Counted from the first letter of the stretch, positions 54,865 through 64,000 are shown. The stretch is DNA of 64,000 nucleotides from Chloroflexota bacterium (GCA_004297775.1 SCUE01000031.1:1-64000), one strand, 5' to 3'. The notes: generated from the letters alone by a model not told the origin. Numbers and translations: made by a program.

Positions 54865-55164
54865 CTACGGCTCCGGATGGGGGCGCGGTGTCTCGACGAT
54901 GTCGAGCACCGCGCGCTTACCCCCGCGCGCGGCGATCGCGCCGGCGAGCGTTCGTAGCGCGTTGATCGTCTTGCCCTGGCGGCCGATGACGCGACCGGCA
55001 TCGGTTACCGCGACGCGCGCTTCGATGACGATCGCGTGGTCGCCCTCGAAGATGTTCACCCGCAGTGACTCGGGCTGTTCGATGATCCGGCCGATGACAA
55101 AAGACACGAACGCGTGGAGATCGACGGACCGACGGGGCTTCTCGGGTCCTGGCGGTTCTAGCAT
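54865..55164 (-). CDS. khpA: KH-domain RNA-binding protein KhpA
   Basis: A 99-aa single KH-domain protein. VDLHAFVSFVIGRIIEQPESL and the GxxG-loop region GRVIGRQGKTINALRTL match KhpA/YlqC. The ATG at 55164 was chosen over an upstream TTG because a consensus-like promoter and G-rich site fit it. KhpA binds RNA, often with KhpB, affecting cell division and small-RNA action. Here it is a lone gene, convergent with the peroxiredoxin, with a two-base gap. Confidence 0.9.
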   Translation of the reverse strand: MLEPPGPEKPRRSVDLHAFVSFVIGRIIEQPESLRVNIFEGDHAIVIEARVAVTDAGRVIGRQGKTINALRTLAGAIAARGGKRAVLDIVETPRPHPEP

Positions 55165-55187
55165 CGTGGGCGCCCCCAAGCGCGCCC

Positions 55188-55216
55188 ATTCTACGTAGTG
55201 TTCTTGCCCCTGTCTA
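55188..55216 (-). promoter_or_regulatory. Promoter for khpA
   Basis: TAGACA (55216-55211), a 17-bp spacer, then TAGAAT (55193-55188) on the minus strand. The start point would be about 15 bases before the ATG. Confidence 0.6.
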
Positions 55217-55239
55217 TCCGCGTTGGCGGCGCATGACTA

Positions 55240-56301
55240 TCAGCTTGGTAGGGTCGCGTTTGGATCGAGTCCGAGCGCGCTTGCGGTGGCCCGGATGGCC
55301 GCGGCCGTCGCGTCCTCGACGTAGACACCGCTGGCCGTCCGTTCGGCGCGCGCGCGTTCTTCCGGCTCGCCGGGTACGAGGACTTCGGTGAATCCGGGAG
55401 CGGGTGGCACCGCCTTGACGCGACCGATCGTCTCGCTGACACCGGTCGCGAACGTGTCCCGGTCGCGGAACAGACCTGGATCGATCGCGACGACGAGCGT
55501 GCCGCTTCGACCGTAGACGGCGCCACCGCGTCCACCCTCGGCGTAGTCGTCGGCGCCGGTCAGGACCCGACCCATCATTTCGACGACCATCGACAACGCG
55601 TAGCCCTTGTGGCCGCCGAACGGGAGCATGACCCCGCCCTGATAGAAGTCCTCGGCATTCGTGCTGGGATTGCCGTCCTTGTCCAGGATCGATCCAGGCG
55701 GCAGGGACGCTCCCTTGGCGCGCGCGACCTGGATTTTCCCAGCCGCGACGGCGGTGGTCGCAAAGTCGACCAGCATGGGCGCCTCGGATGCGGACGGGAT
55801 GCCGAAAGCCATCGGGTTCGTACCCAGGATGCCTTCGCGGCCACCGAACGGGGCGGCACGCCCACCGCGACCACCGAAGCCGCCGGCGACGACGAACGCG
55901 ATGACTCCGGCGCGAGCGGCACGTTCCGGGTATTCGCCGACGCGGCCGATGTGGTTGCAGCGCACCGCGCCGACCGCCGCGATGCCGGTCCTCTTTGCCT
56001 TCTCGATCGCGAGATCGGTCGCGCGCAGAGCGGTCACCTGGCCGAAGCCCCAACCGCCATCGACGAGCGCCGATACCGCCGTGTCGCGCGAGATCGTCGG
56101 CGTCGCGCCGGGCACGACTTCGCCATCGCGGATGGCATCGACGTATTGGGGAATGCGAATGACCCCGTGCGAGTCGTGACCGGCGAGGTTAGCGTCGACC
56201 AGTGCCTCGGCGACTCGTATCGCGACGGCTGGCGGAGCCCCGACCGCGCCAAAGACGGCCGCCGCGCAATCGATCAGTACCCTGTGCGAAAAAACCGGCA
56301 C
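55240..56301 (-). CDS. Ldh2-family (malate/L-lactate-type) dehydrogenase
   Basis: A 353-aa member of the Ldh_2/MDH2 family, NAD(P)-dependent and not Rossmann-fold. Family segments are AGHDSHGVIRIPQYV (with the catalytic His), RCNHIGRVGEYPERAA, GILGTNPMAFGIPS and LPFGGHKGYALSMVVE. It starts at a GTG with AGGAGGG five bases upstream; the frame upstream of it is a shadow. Substrate may be a 2-hydroxy acid, ureidoglycolate or sulfolactate. Divergent from the enolase-superfamily gene. Confidence 0.92.
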   Translation of the reverse strand: MPVFSHRVLIDCAAAVFGAVGAPPAVAIRVAEALVDANLAGHDSHGVIRIPQYVDAIRDGEVVPGATPTISRDTAVSALVDGGWGFGQVTALRATDLAIEKAKRTGIAAVGAVRCNHIGRVGEYPERAARAGVIAFVVAGGFGGRGGRAAPFGGREGILGTNPMAFGIPSASEAPMLVDFATTAVAAGKIQVARAKGASLPPGSILDKDGNPSTNAEDFYQGGVMLPFGGHKGYALSMVVEMMGRVLTGADDYAEGGRGGAVYGRSGTLVVAIDPGLFRDRDTFATGVSETIGRVKAVPPAPGFTEVLVPGEPEERARAERTASGVYVEDATAAAIRATASALGLDPNATLPS

Positions 56302-56341
56302 GAAATCCCTCCTAGAATGTGCGACCCACGGGAGTGAGACG

Positions 56342-57484
56342 ATGAAGATAACGCGTGTCGAGACTGTCCCGGTCGATCGGTATCTCTTTGTTCGCGTACA
56401 CACGGACGCCGGGATCACCGGCCTGGGCGAATCCGGTACCTGGGGCTACCTGGAGGCGTCGGAGAAGGTCGTCGAGAAGTTCGCCCACTATCTCATCGGC
56501 GAAGACCCACTGCGGATCGAGCATCACTGGAACTACCTGTATCGATCGTCTCACTTCCGCGGCGCCGCGATCATGGGCGCGCTGAGCGCGATCGACATCG
56601 CCTTGTGGGACATCGCCGGCAAGCACTTCGACGTGCCGGTCTACCAACTGCTCGGCGGAAAGACGCGCGACACATGCCGCGTCTACTACCACGTGTTCGG
56701 GAGCACGCGCGACCAGCTCGTCAACGGGTGCATCGAGGCGAAGAAACTGGGATTCACGGCGGTCGGGCATCTGACGCCATTCCTCGACGAGGACCGGGAG
56801 GTGCCGTACTTCAAGACGCACGCCGCCAAGATCGGCGAGGCGATCGATGCCGTGCGCCAGTACCGCGAAGCTGTCGGCGACGAGGTTGATCTCTGTGTCG
56901 AGATTCATCGCCGCCTGACGCCGGCCGAGGCGGTCGTGCTCGCTCGCGGGATCGAGCAGTACCACCCGTACTTCTACGAGGACCCGATCCTGCCGGACAA
57001 TTTCGACGCGATGGGGTTGGTCGCGCAGCACATCAACATCCCGATCGCAACCGGTGAGCGGCTACACACGATCTATGAGTTCCAGATGCTGCTCGCTCGC
57101 GGAGCAGTTCAATACGTGCGGCCGGACGTCTGCATGTGTGGTGGCATCACCGGCGCCAAGAAGATCGCCGCGCTCGCCGAGGCGCACCACGTCGGCGTCG
57201 TGCCGCACAATCCGCTCAGCCCGGTGAGCACGGCGGCCTGCGTTCAGATCGCGGCCTGCATCCCGAATTTCGCCCTGCAGGAGTATCCGATCGGCGAGCA
57301 CGTGCCGCCGAAGAGCGAGATGGTTCGTGGCGCGCTCGAACACGATGGGCACGGCTCTTTGATCGTGCCGGATCGCCCAGGCATCGGTATCGAACTGATG
57401 GAGGACGCCGCCGAGCGCCATCCGTACACCATGCGTTGGGTCGGCACCAGATTGAACTCCGACGGATCGGTGATGGATCAGTAG
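56342..57484 (+). CDS. Enolase-superfamily sugar-acid dehydratase (mandelate racemase/muconate lactonizing type)
   Basis: A 380-aa barrel enzyme. The N-terminal capping domain starts MKITRVETVPVDR and is followed by SAIDIALWDIAGK. Metal ligands are Glu in CVEIHRR, Glu in FYEDPILPDN and Glu in ATGERLHT. A catalytic His lies in VVPHNPLSPVS. The pattern resembles galactonate or mannonate dehydratases. It likely dehydrates an aldonic acid. Located divergent from the Ldh2-type dehydrogenase. Confidence 0.9.
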   Translation: MKITRVETVPVDRYLFVRVHTDAGITGLGESGTWGYLEASEKVVEKFAHYLIGEDPLRIEHHWNYLYRSSHFRGAAIMGALSAIDIALWDIAGKHFDVPVYQLLGGKTRDTCRVYYHVFGSTRDQLVNGCIEAKKLGFTAVGHLTPFLDEDREVPYFKTHAAKIGEAIDAVRQYREAVGDEVDLCVEIHRRLTPAEAVVLARGIEQYHPYFYEDPILPDNFDAMGLVAQHINIPIATGERLHTIYEFQMLLARGAVQYVRPDVCMCGGITGAKKIAALAEAHHVGVVPHNPLSPVSTAACVQIAACIPNFALQEYPIGEHVPPKSEMVRGALEHDGHGSLIVPDRPGIGIELMEDAAERHPYTMRWVGTRLNSDGSVMDQ

Positions 57485-57514
57485 AGCCGAACGGGCCGAA
57501 CCGGGTCGACCCAG

Positions 57515-57994
57515 CTACGGATCGTCGTCCGAGTCGGGGGCGCGCTCGCGAATCGCGATGCCGAGGCTCGCGGCCGCGGCACGCGCAGCGGCGAGGGCGC
57601 CTGGCCCCCAGACGTCGATGCCCGCGCCGGCGTCGAAGTCGACCCCCGCCGCGCCGGCAATCGCCAGCGCGCCGAGCGGACCATCCGGACGGAGTCGGAG
57701 AACCGGATCCAGCAGATCCCGCAAGCGCCCCTCATTCTCGACCGTCACGGAATCGAGCACCTCGACCGTTTCCTCGGGCTCGATTTCCGCGACCTTGAAA
57801 CCGGCCACGCGCAGACGCGATTCCGTGTCCGGGTCGTCGCAGTCAACCGAGACCGTGGCCTCGGCATCCTCGCCCAGCAGTTGGATCGCGATTTCCGCCC
57901 AGAGTCGCGTCGCGATCGATTCATCCGGCGCGTCGAAGAAGATCTGATCGTCATCCCAGACCGCCGCGCCGATCTCGCGCTCGCGTGACGTCAT
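57515..57994 (-). CDS. Uncharacterised acidic protein (159 aa)
   Basis: No family recognised. It is strongly acidic (WDDDQIFFDAPDESI, EIEPEETVEVLDS) with two alpha/beta-like halves and an Asp-rich end (DSDDDP). No signal or membrane segment. The ATG overlaps the M32 peptidase stop by four bases, so the two are coupled. Codon use is like the neighbours. Confidence 0.7.
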   Translation of the reverse strand: MTSREREIGAAVWDDDQIFFDAPDESIATRLWAEIAIQLLGEDAEATVSVDCDDPDTESRLRVAGFKVAEIEPEETVEVLDSVTVENEGRLRDLLDPVLRLRPDGPLGALAIAGAAGVDFDAGAGIDVWGPGALAAARAAAASLGIAIRERAPDSDDDP

Positions 57995-59526
57995 AGTCCG
58001 TAGACCGCCGAGAACTTCGTGGTGAGGTAGTCAGTCAAATGGCGCGCGTCGGGTTCGGACCCGGTCGCGCGCCGGATGAGGTCGATCGGTAGGTAGGTTC
58101 CGCCGTGCCGGTGAATCCGTTCGCGCAGCCATCCGAGGATACTCGCAAAATCGCCGCGTTCGATGCGCGCGTCGCGGTCCGGAATGTCGCGGCCGATCGC
58201 GTCCCACAACTGCGCGGCGAACACATTCCCGAGCGTGTAGGTCGGAAAATAGCCGACCAGGCCGAATGACCAGTGGATGTCCTGTAGCGGACCGGCCGCG
58301 ACATCCGGCGGCGTGACGCCGAGCAACTCACGCGAAAACGCGCTCCAAGCCTCGGGGATCTCGTCGACCGTGATTTCGCGATCGAACAGGCGTCGCTCGA
58401 TCTCGAAGCGCAGGATGATATGGAGGTTGTAGGTCACCTCATCGGCTTCGACGCGAATGTGACTCGGTTCGACGACGTTGACGGCTCGCCAAAGAGTCTC
58501 GGGGTCCGCGCCGCGCAATTGCTCGGGGAATCGGTCGCGCAGTCGTGGGAAGGCGTACTTCCAGAACGGCAGTCCGCGTCCGATGAAGTTCTCCCAGAGG
58601 CGCGACTGCGACTCGTGCATGCCAAGCGACACGCCTGAACCGATCGCGGAGCGTTGAACGGCTTCGCCGATGCCCTGCTCGTACATTCCATGGCCGGCCT
58701 CGTGGATGTTGCCGAACAGCAGTTGGGCGAGATCGTGCTCCTTACCACGGGTCGTGAGTCGCACGTCGCTGGCGCCGAAATGAACGCAGAAGGGATGCGT
58801 CGACTGATCGACCCGACCGGCTTCGAAATCGAAGCCAAGCCGTTGGATGATGTCTTTGCCGAACGCCCACTGCCCGTCCAGGCTGTAGGACTTTTCGAGG
58901 ATCGCGCGGCTCGGCGGCCGCGGGGAGGTCCGTAGGAGGTCGAGCACGCCGACCGTCGCCGTGCGCACAGTGTCGAAGAGTGCGCGCAACTGCCGCGCGG
59001 TCATTCCTGGCTCGTACTCGTCGAGCAGCGCGTCGTAGGCCGATTCTTTGAATCCGATCAGATCCGCGACCTGGCGCTTCAGGCCCATGATTCGGGTGAG
59101 GTCTTCGCGAAAGATCGCGAAATCCGCCTGCTCGCGGGCTTGTTGCCAGGCGTGCATCGCGGCTGACGTCGCGTGAGCCAGTTCTTTGACCAATTCGGTT
59201 GGCAGTTTCACGGCGCGGTCTCGCTCGCGCCTGGTCTCCCGAATGAGGCCGCGCTCGACATCGGTCAGCGGGCTCCGGTCGTCGTCGGCCGCGTCGCCAA
59301 GCTCGATCAACATGTCGCCGAGACGTGGCGAAATCAGCTTTTCGTGATAGATCCCCTGGATCGTTGCCTGCTGCAGCGAACGGGGACCGATGCCGCGCGC
59401 GGGCATCATCGTCTCCTGGTCCCACCCGAGCACCTCGGCGATACGGCCCAGGTCATACAGTTCGGCCGAAAGGGCCCGGAGCGCTTCGAGCGTGGCGGTC
59501 GTATCGCGGGCTTGGACGGCTGGCAT
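57991..59526 (-). CDS. M32 carboxypeptidase Taq family metallopeptidase
   Basis: A 511-aa cytosolic zinc carboxypeptidase. The HEXXH site reads GNIHEAGHGMYEQG, and downstream Glu-containing helices (GMHESQSRLWENF) complete the site. LGWDQETMMP at the start and HIRVEADEVTYNLHI are family-typical. Length is standard. It trims C-terminal residues from peptides. Confidence 0.95.
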   Translation of the reverse strand: MPAVQARDTTATLEALRALSAELYDLGRIAEVLGWDQETMMPARGIGPRSLQQATIQGIYHEKLISPRLGDMLIELGDAADDDRSPLTDVERGLIRETRRERDRAVKLPTELVKELAHATSAAMHAWQQAREQADFAIFREDLTRIMGLKRQVADLIGFKESAYDALLDEYEPGMTARQLRALFDTVRTATVGVLDLLRTSPRPPSRAILEKSYSLDGQWAFGKDIIQRLGFDFEAGRVDQSTHPFCVHFGASDVRLTTRGKEHDLAQLLFGNIHEAGHGMYEQGIGEAVQRSAIGSGVSLGMHESQSRLWENFIGRGLPFWKYAFPRLRDRFPEQLRGADPETLWRAVNVVEPSHIRVEADEVTYNLHIILRFEIERRLFDREITVDEIPEAWSAFSRELLGVTPPDVAAGPLQDIHWSFGLVGYFPTYTLGNVFAAQLWDAIGRDIPDRDARIERGDFASILGWLRERIHRHGGTYLPIDLIRRATGSEPDARHLTDYLTTKFSAVYGL

Positions 59527-59589
59527 TGCGGCGCTCCCGGTCGATGTCGCGGCGGCGGCACTCTAGCACGCCACTGCTATAACGCCCTG

Positions 59590-60501
59590 GTGGCCGCGTT
59601 CAATCTGGAAGATCCGGCCGCCCGGTCCGCGTTCGTGGAGGCGCTGGCGCCGGTCGTCGATGCGCCGCTGGTCGATCGCGTCGCCGTTGACGCGCGCGGT
59701 ACGCGATGTCGCCTGCGATGGCGCCGCGATGGCGAGTCCCTGTCCGGATCGTTCGAAGTGATGTTCTTTTCGGATTCGGCTCGGGCTGATTCCGTGCGTT
59801 CGGCGCTGAATGTCGCCGACGACGTCGGCGTGCGGGCGCCGCGCTCACGATGGCTCGTGGCCTTCGGCACGGGCGCGGCCCTGTTCGTCACACCGGTCGA
59901 TGGCATTCCGTTCGCGGCGGCCTGGATCCGACGTGACCGGCACGCGCCGCCCGAGCTCCTGGCCGAGCCGCTGATCGCGCTGCACGAGGGCAGTGAATTG
60001 GATGTTCCGGCGACGCACCCACTCGAAGCGTGTGCCCTGACGCGAGTCGGTGGCGAGTCGATGCCGAACTGGTGGCACGCCGCGCTCGACGATCTGGCGC
60101 GATCCGTTCCCTACCAATGCGCCGCCGCGACCTGTCACGGCGACTACGGCCCGCGATCTGTGATCATCGGTCGCGGTGGCCTGGCGGTCACGAACTGGTC
60201 TGAAGCCGGAGTCGGCGATCCACGCCTCGACGTGGCGGCGATGTCGCTCGGCGCGCACGAGGTCGGCGAGGGGGCGTTGCGCGGTCCGGCGCTCCGTGCC
60301 TATCGATCCGAGCGGCCGGTGTCCCCGGACGAGCTTCGCTGGTTCGAGATTCTGGTCGGATGCCGCCGCTACGCGGCCCTCAAGCCGGAGAGTGGCGCGC
60401 CCGAGGTCCCGGCGAGACTCGAGACCTGGATTCGCGAACGAACGACCGCCGTGAGCGCAGGTAGGTCGCGCGCCGGCACAAGCGATCGGCCGCGATCTTA
60501 G
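59590..60501 (+). CDS. Aminoglycoside-phosphotransferase-like protein with altered catalytic residues
   Basis: A 303-aa protein from a GTG. Its C-lobe has CHGDYGPRSVIIGRGGLAVTNWSEAGVGDPRLDVA. This aligns with the APH signature HGDxxxxN...iDwe....GdP..Dla. The catalytic HGD Asp is kept, but the following Asn is Ser and the Mg-binding Asp is Asn (TNW). It is therefore a degenerate or specialised member, possibly a pseudokinase. The N-lobe lacks a clear ATP-binding Lys motif. Its stop overlaps the response-regulator stop by four bases (convergent). Confidence 0.7.
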   Translation: MAAFNLEDPAARSAFVEALAPVVDAPLVDRVAVDARGTRCRLRWRRDGESLSGSFEVMFFSDSARADSVRSALNVADDVGVRAPRSRWLVAFGTGAALFVTPVDGIPFAAAWIRRDRHAPPELLAEPLIALHEGSELDVPATHPLEACALTRVGGESMPNWWHAALDDLARSVPYQCAAATCHGDYGPRSVIIGRGGLAVTNWSEAGVGDPRLDVAAMSLGAHEVGEGALRGPALRAYRSERPVSPDELRWFEILVGCRRYAALKPESGAPEVPARLETWIRERTTAVSAGRSRAGTSDRPRS

Positions 60502-61151
60502 GGCCTTATGAGCCCGTTCTGAAGCGCCTTCGAGACGGCTTCGGCGCGATTGGTGACGCTGAGTTTCTGGAAGATGATGCCGACGTGGAACTTGACCGTT
60601 CGTTCCGAGATGATGAGCGCTTCGGCGATTTCCTTGTTCCGCAGGCCCTTCACGAGTAGGCCGAGAACCTCGGTCTCGCGATCGGTCAGGCGCTCGCTGG
60701 AGTCCTCCTGCTTGAGCAACTGGCCAACGCGATTCAGCAGCTTCGCCGCGATTGAGGGTTGCAGCAGCGAGCCGCCTTCGGCGACGACGCGGATCGCTCG
60801 GAAGAGATCTTCCTTCGGCGAACCCTTCAGCAAGTAGCCCTGGGCGCCGGCCTCGACCGCATGGAGAATACGCTCGTCCGTATCGAACGCGGTGACGACC
60901 AGGACGCGACTCTCGGGCATCGAACGCCGGATTTCGCGAATCGCCGCCGCGCCATCGACATTCGGCATTTGTAGATCCATCAAGATCAGATCGGGGCGAA
61001 GCATCTGGGCCTGCTGGATGGCTTCCTGGCCATTGACTGCTTCTCCGACGACCCGCATGTCGGGTTGCGTCGCGATCATGCCGGCCAGACCTTCGCGAAC
61101 GACCGGGTGATCGTCGGCGATCAGGATGCGGATTGCCTTCTCGGCCGTCAT
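60498..61151 (-). CDS. NarL/FixJ-family response regulator
   Basis: A 217-aa response regulator. The receiver domain has IADDHPVVREGL and the phospho-acceptor Asp in LILMDLQMPN. The LuxR-type HTH reads LTDRETEVLGLLVKGLRNKEIAE, then SERTVKFHVGIIFQKL. Its ATG overlaps the kinase stop as TGATG, so the two genes form a coupled two-component system. Confidence 0.95.
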   Translation of the reverse strand: MTAEKAIRILIADDHPVVREGLAGMIATQPDMRVVGEAVNGQEAIQQAQMLRPDLILMDLQMPNVDGAAAIREIRRSMPESRVLVVTAFDTDERILHAVEAGAQGYLLKGSPKEDLFRAIRVVAEGGSLLQPSIAAKLLNRVGQLLKQEDSSERLTDRETEVLGLLVKGLRNKEIAEALIISERTVKFHVGIIFQKLSVTNRAEAVSKALQNGLIRP

Positions 61152-64000
61152 CAGGGTACGACCACGACCTGGCCCTCCATGGGCACGAGCAGATCGACGC
61201 GTGTCCCACCGCCAGGCCGGCTGGCGACGGTCAATCGTCCTCCGACCAACGATGCACGCTCGTTCATGCTGCGTAACCCGAAACCAGAGGATACAGTTTC
61301 TCGTCGCCCGTTGGTTGGGTCGAATCCGCGTCCGTCGTCCTGAATCGTCAGATTCAGGTGGTTGTCGCGCGGCGCCAGCTCGACGTCGAGTCGCGATGCG
61401 CCGGCGTGCTTGCGGACATTCGCGATCGCCTCCTGGGCGATCCGATAGACGGCCGTCTCGATCCGGGCTGAGAATCGTTCGTCGGCCGGCGGGCCGCGAA
61501 ACTCCGCCTTGACGCCGAGTTCGCGGCCAACATCGAACACCAACCGCTCGAGAGCCTGCGTGAGCGAGCGTCCCTCCAGCGCGGCCGCGCGAAGATCGAG
61601 CATCGTTCGCCGCGCCTCGGCAAGATTCTCGCGCGCGAGTTGAATCGAACGTCCAATTCGCTGGCGAACCGAGTCACTGAGACCGGAATCCAATTCGGCA
61701 AGTTCGAGTTGCAGAATAATGCCAATCAGCCCCTGAGCCAGCGTATCGTGGATTTCTCTGGCCATACGGTTTCGTTCCTCGGCGATGGCGAGGCGCTGGC
61801 TCTCTTCGTAGAGACGGGCGTTCGTGATGGCAATCGCGGCGTGCTTTGCGAACGTGGCGAGCGTGTCGATATCGGTCTGGACAAACCGTCGTTCCGGATC
61901 GCGCGTGAACAGGGCGAAGACTCCGATCAGCGCGTCCTGCCACCAGATCGGCACCGCGACGCCAGCGCGGACCGTGGCCAGACTTGGATGCTCGTGTGGC
62001 CGCGGAAGGTCGAAGTAGCGATCGACCGATACCGGCGCGCGCGTCGCGAGAACCTGCCCGACCAGTCCGGTATCCGGCGGTACGATCGTGTCGAGCAGAT
62101 CGGATGGCAGCCCGTACAGGCTGTTCAACCGCGCTTCGCCGGTATGTGGATGAATCAGGCTCACGGTGCCGCCATCGGCACCCATTAACTGGACCGCGTG
62201 CCGAACGACCTTGTCGAGCAGGGGTCGCAAATCCAGCTCCGCCGAGACAGATTCGACGACCTCCCGCAGACTGTTCAGATGCTTGAGATCGCTTTCGGCC
62301 CGGTCGTAGAGGCGCGCGTTCGTGATCGCGGTCGCGGCGTGATCGGCCAACGCCGTCATGACCTGCAGATCGGCGTCGGAGAAGCTGTCCGGCGACGAGC
62401 GCCCAGTGCCGAGGACTCCGATGATCCGGCCGCGTACGGTCACGGGCGTGTAGATGACGGCTCGCAGTCCCTCTGACTCGTCGAGATCGGTCCGGACGGC
62501 ACGCGGATCGGCGCGGATATCGGGAATCCGCAACGGCTGGCCGGTCGCGGCGGCGTGGCCGACCAGACCCTGCCCCACACGGAGACGCAAGTTCTTCCAG
62601 AGTTCGCGACGCGCCCCACGTCCGGCCGCGTAGTAGAGGTCGCCTTTCACCTCATCGACGAGAAAGCAGACGCTAAACGTGGCGAGCGTCAGTTGTCCGA
62701 CCGCCCCGACGATCGCGTCGAGCACTTGTTCGAGTTCGAGCGACCCATTCAACATCGCGGCGACGCGGCCAAGCGCTTCGAGTCGCTCGGCGTGGGCGCT
62801 CGCGTCGCTCAGCAATTGGGCATTGTCGATCAGCAGAGCCGCCTGGTTGGCGAAAAGCTGAAGGAGTTCGGCATCCTTCGTGTCGAACTGACGCGCGCGC
62901 ATCGAGCCGACGTTCAAGACCCCAATTGCGCGGCCGCGCGACATCAATGGAACCGACAGATTCGATTTCAACCCGACCTGTTCCGGGCGTTCGCGCGGAT
63001 CGATGTCGTCGTCGTACTCGCTGCGGATGATTGCTCGTCGCTCGACGAAGGCTCGTCCGACCGTGCCGTGGCCTGGCTTGCGATTGAGGTGGCTGGCCTG
63101 AATCAGCGGCGCGTAGCCGGACATATGGCGTGGAACGAGCAGGTCCTGGCGCGCGTCGTAGAGGCGGAGCGACGCGCGGTCGGCGGCGAGCAGCGCCTTG
63201 GCCGCCTCAGTCGTCGCGCGGATGACGGCTTGCGGGTCGACCTCGCTGGCCGCCTGGACCGATAGATCGAAGAGAGTCTTGAATTCCTGCGCCCGCGTGC
63301 TGTTCGCGCCAATCAAGCGCGCGTTCTCGTAGGCGACTGCCGCTAAACGCGTCAGCGTTTCGAGCAGCTCCCGCTCTTGCTCGTGCAATTGCCGGGGGCG
63401 TCCACGCCAACCGACGATGAGGAGGCCGATGCGACTATCGCGAAAGATCAGCGGGACCGCGGTGGCGGATCTCAGATCGTCGACGGCCTTGTAATTGCGA
63501 GCGATCGTTCGAGGGTCGCGCTGGTAATCCAGCGCGTGTACAACCCGACCGTTTTCCAGCGCCTCCCGGCAGAATGCGTCGTCGGTGAGGAGGATTGGCC
63601 CCATCGCCCGCACCCGTAACTCTCGGTCAGGCGAGTACCCGGCCACCTCGGTCGTGGTGAGGCGCGTGCCCGACGCATCCAATCGGACGATCGCGGCGGT
63701 ATCGGCGTGACATAATCCGCGTGCCCGCTCGCACACTCGCCGCAAGATTTCATCCAGTTCGACGGAAGACGACATCTCGGTCGCGGCTTCGAGCAAGGCG
63801 GACAGGCGTTCGGCGAACTCACGAGATTCGGCGTACAAGTGCGCATTGTCGATCGCGATCGCGGCCTGTCCCGCGAAGGCCGCGACGATATCGGCGTCGG
63901 TCTCGGTATAGGGGCGTCCATCCGCGCGCTGGCAGATGTGGAGGACGCCGATCAATCGATCGCGCGACACCATTGGCACGGCGATGAAGCCGGTGATGCC
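61151..64000 (-). CDS. Multi-GAF sensor histidine kinase (NarX/HisKA_3 type), N-terminus beyond window
   Basis: At least 949 codons are present and the frame stays open at the window edge (upstream codons read GITGFIAVP). About five GAF domains run in series, beginning near the partial LIGVLHICQ, then EMSSSVELDEIL, VQAASEVDPQAV, AMLNGSLELEQV and ESVSAELDLRPL. The kinase core has the phospho-His in AREIHDTLAQGL and the ATPase motifs AIANVRKHA, DDGRGFDP and GFGLRSMNERA. No membrane segment is visible, so the sensor is probably cytosolic. Partner of the coupled NarL-type regulator. Confidence 0.93.
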   Translation of the reverse strand, partial: GITGFIAVPMVSRDRLIGVLHICQRADGRPYTETDADIVAAFAGQAAIAIDNAHLYAESREFAERLSALLEAATEMSSSVELDEILRRVCERARGLCHADTAAIVRLDASGTRLTTTEVAGYSPDRELRVRAMGPILLTDDAFCREALENGRVVHALDYQRDPRTIARNYKAVDDLRSATAVPLIFRDSRIGLLIVGWRGRPRQLHEQERELLETLTRLAAVAYENARLIGANSTRAQEFKTLFDLSVQAASEVDPQAVIRATTEAAKALLAADRASLRLYDARQDLLVPRHMSGYAPLIQASHLNRKPGHGTVGRAFVERRAIIRSEYDDDIDPRERPEQVGLKSNLSVPLMSRGRAIGVLNVGSMRARQFDTKDAELLQLFANQAALLIDNAQLLSDASAHAERLEALGRVAAMLNGSLELEQVLDAIVGAVGQLTLATFSVCFLVDEVKGDLYYAAGRGARRELWKNLRLRVGQGLVGHAAATGQPLRIPDIRADPRAVRTDLDESEGLRAVIYTPVTVRGRIIGVLGTGRSSPDSFSDADLQVMTALADHAATAITNARLYDRAESDLKHLNSLREVVESVSAELDLRPLLDKVVRHAVQLMGADGGTVSLIHPHTGEARLNSLYGLPSDLLDTIVPPDTGLVGQVLATRAPVSVDRYFDLPRPHEHPSLATVRAGVAVPIWWQDALIGVFALFTRDPERRFVQTDIDTLATFAKHAAIAITNARLYEESQRLAIAEERNRMAREIHDTLAQGLIGIILQLELAELDSGLSDSVRQRIGRSIQLARENLAEARRTMLDLRAAALEGRSLTQALERLVFDVGRELGVKAEFRGPPADERFSARIETAVYRIAQEAIANVRKHAGASRLDVELAPRDNHLNLTIQDDGRGFDPTNGRRETVSSGFGLRSMNERASLVGGRLTVASRPGGGTRVDLLVPMEGQVVVVP

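Overview
This is a 64 kb piece of a GC-rich bacterial chromosome. The taxon call is an inference, most likely Chloroflexota. It rests on the core gene order clpC-radA-ispD-ispF-cysS-rlmB-tRNA-Thr with tRNA-Thr-tuf nearby, on lipoproteins with Arg-rich Tat-like signals and Pro/Thr-rich linkers, on frequent GTG starts, and on a large GAF-repeat NarX-type kinase. No outer-membrane genes are seen.

Layout. (1) 1-234: the 5' end of tuf and tRNA-Thr(GGT), minus strand. (2) 235-16428: an accessory block wedged between two parts of what is normally one translation-related neighbourhood. It holds a DUF805 membrane protein, a cNMP-binding protein, and a tightly overlapping minus-strand defence operon: hsdM, hsdS, a DUF262/DUF1524 (GmrSD-like) gene, hsdR and a YgjP-like metallopeptidase. 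An orphan MerR-HTH/DUF433 antitoxin-like gene lies upstream of hsdM. Next to it is a small tRNA-Thr(TGT)-associated island (about 12883-16428) bounded by a copy of the tRNA 3' half. It carries a complete DUF433 antitoxin/PIN-like toxin pair, an IS3-family element and the last codons of a tyrosine integrase. (3) 16429-25719: core genes on the minus strand: tRNA-Thr(TGT), rlmB, cysS, ispF, ispD, radA, clpC and an S1-domain protein. (4) 25788-43939: mostly plus-strand genes: murJ-queA; a minus-strand aldehyde dehydrogenase and SDR; a lytic transglycosylase; a CDF transporter with a triplicated C-terminal domain; two ABC permeases; topA; a beta-CASP hydrolase (minus); an oxidoreductase; a PhnP-like hydrolase with a 54-aa membrane protein; a GH-like lipoprotein; and an enoyl-CoA hydratase. 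(5) 44063-64000: a sugar ABC operon without ATPase, a PH-domain protein, a DMT exporter, a LarA-like protein with an unknown partner, a dehydrogenase-MarR-dehydrogenase cluster, a P-loop kinase, peroxiredoxin, khpA, an Ldh2-type dehydrogenase, an enolase-superfamily enzyme, an M32 carboxypeptidase, a degenerate phosphotransferase and a NarL/NarX-type two-component system cut by the window end.

How it fits together. Core genes supply isoprenoid precursors (ispD/F), tRNA charging and modification (cysS, queA, rlmB), proteolysis and repair (clpC, radA, topA) and cell-wall synthesis and turnover (murJ, transglycosylase). Catabolic genes (ABC sugar importers, Gfo/Idh/MocA, Ldh2, enolase superfamily, hydroxyacid dehydrogenases, LarA-like, MMSDH-like) suggest a heterotroph using sugar acids and hydroxy acids. 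The accessory block is a defence and mobile-element hot spot. A family of short palindromic intergenic repeats occurs at five places (17286, 18898, 21774, 28364, 51249).
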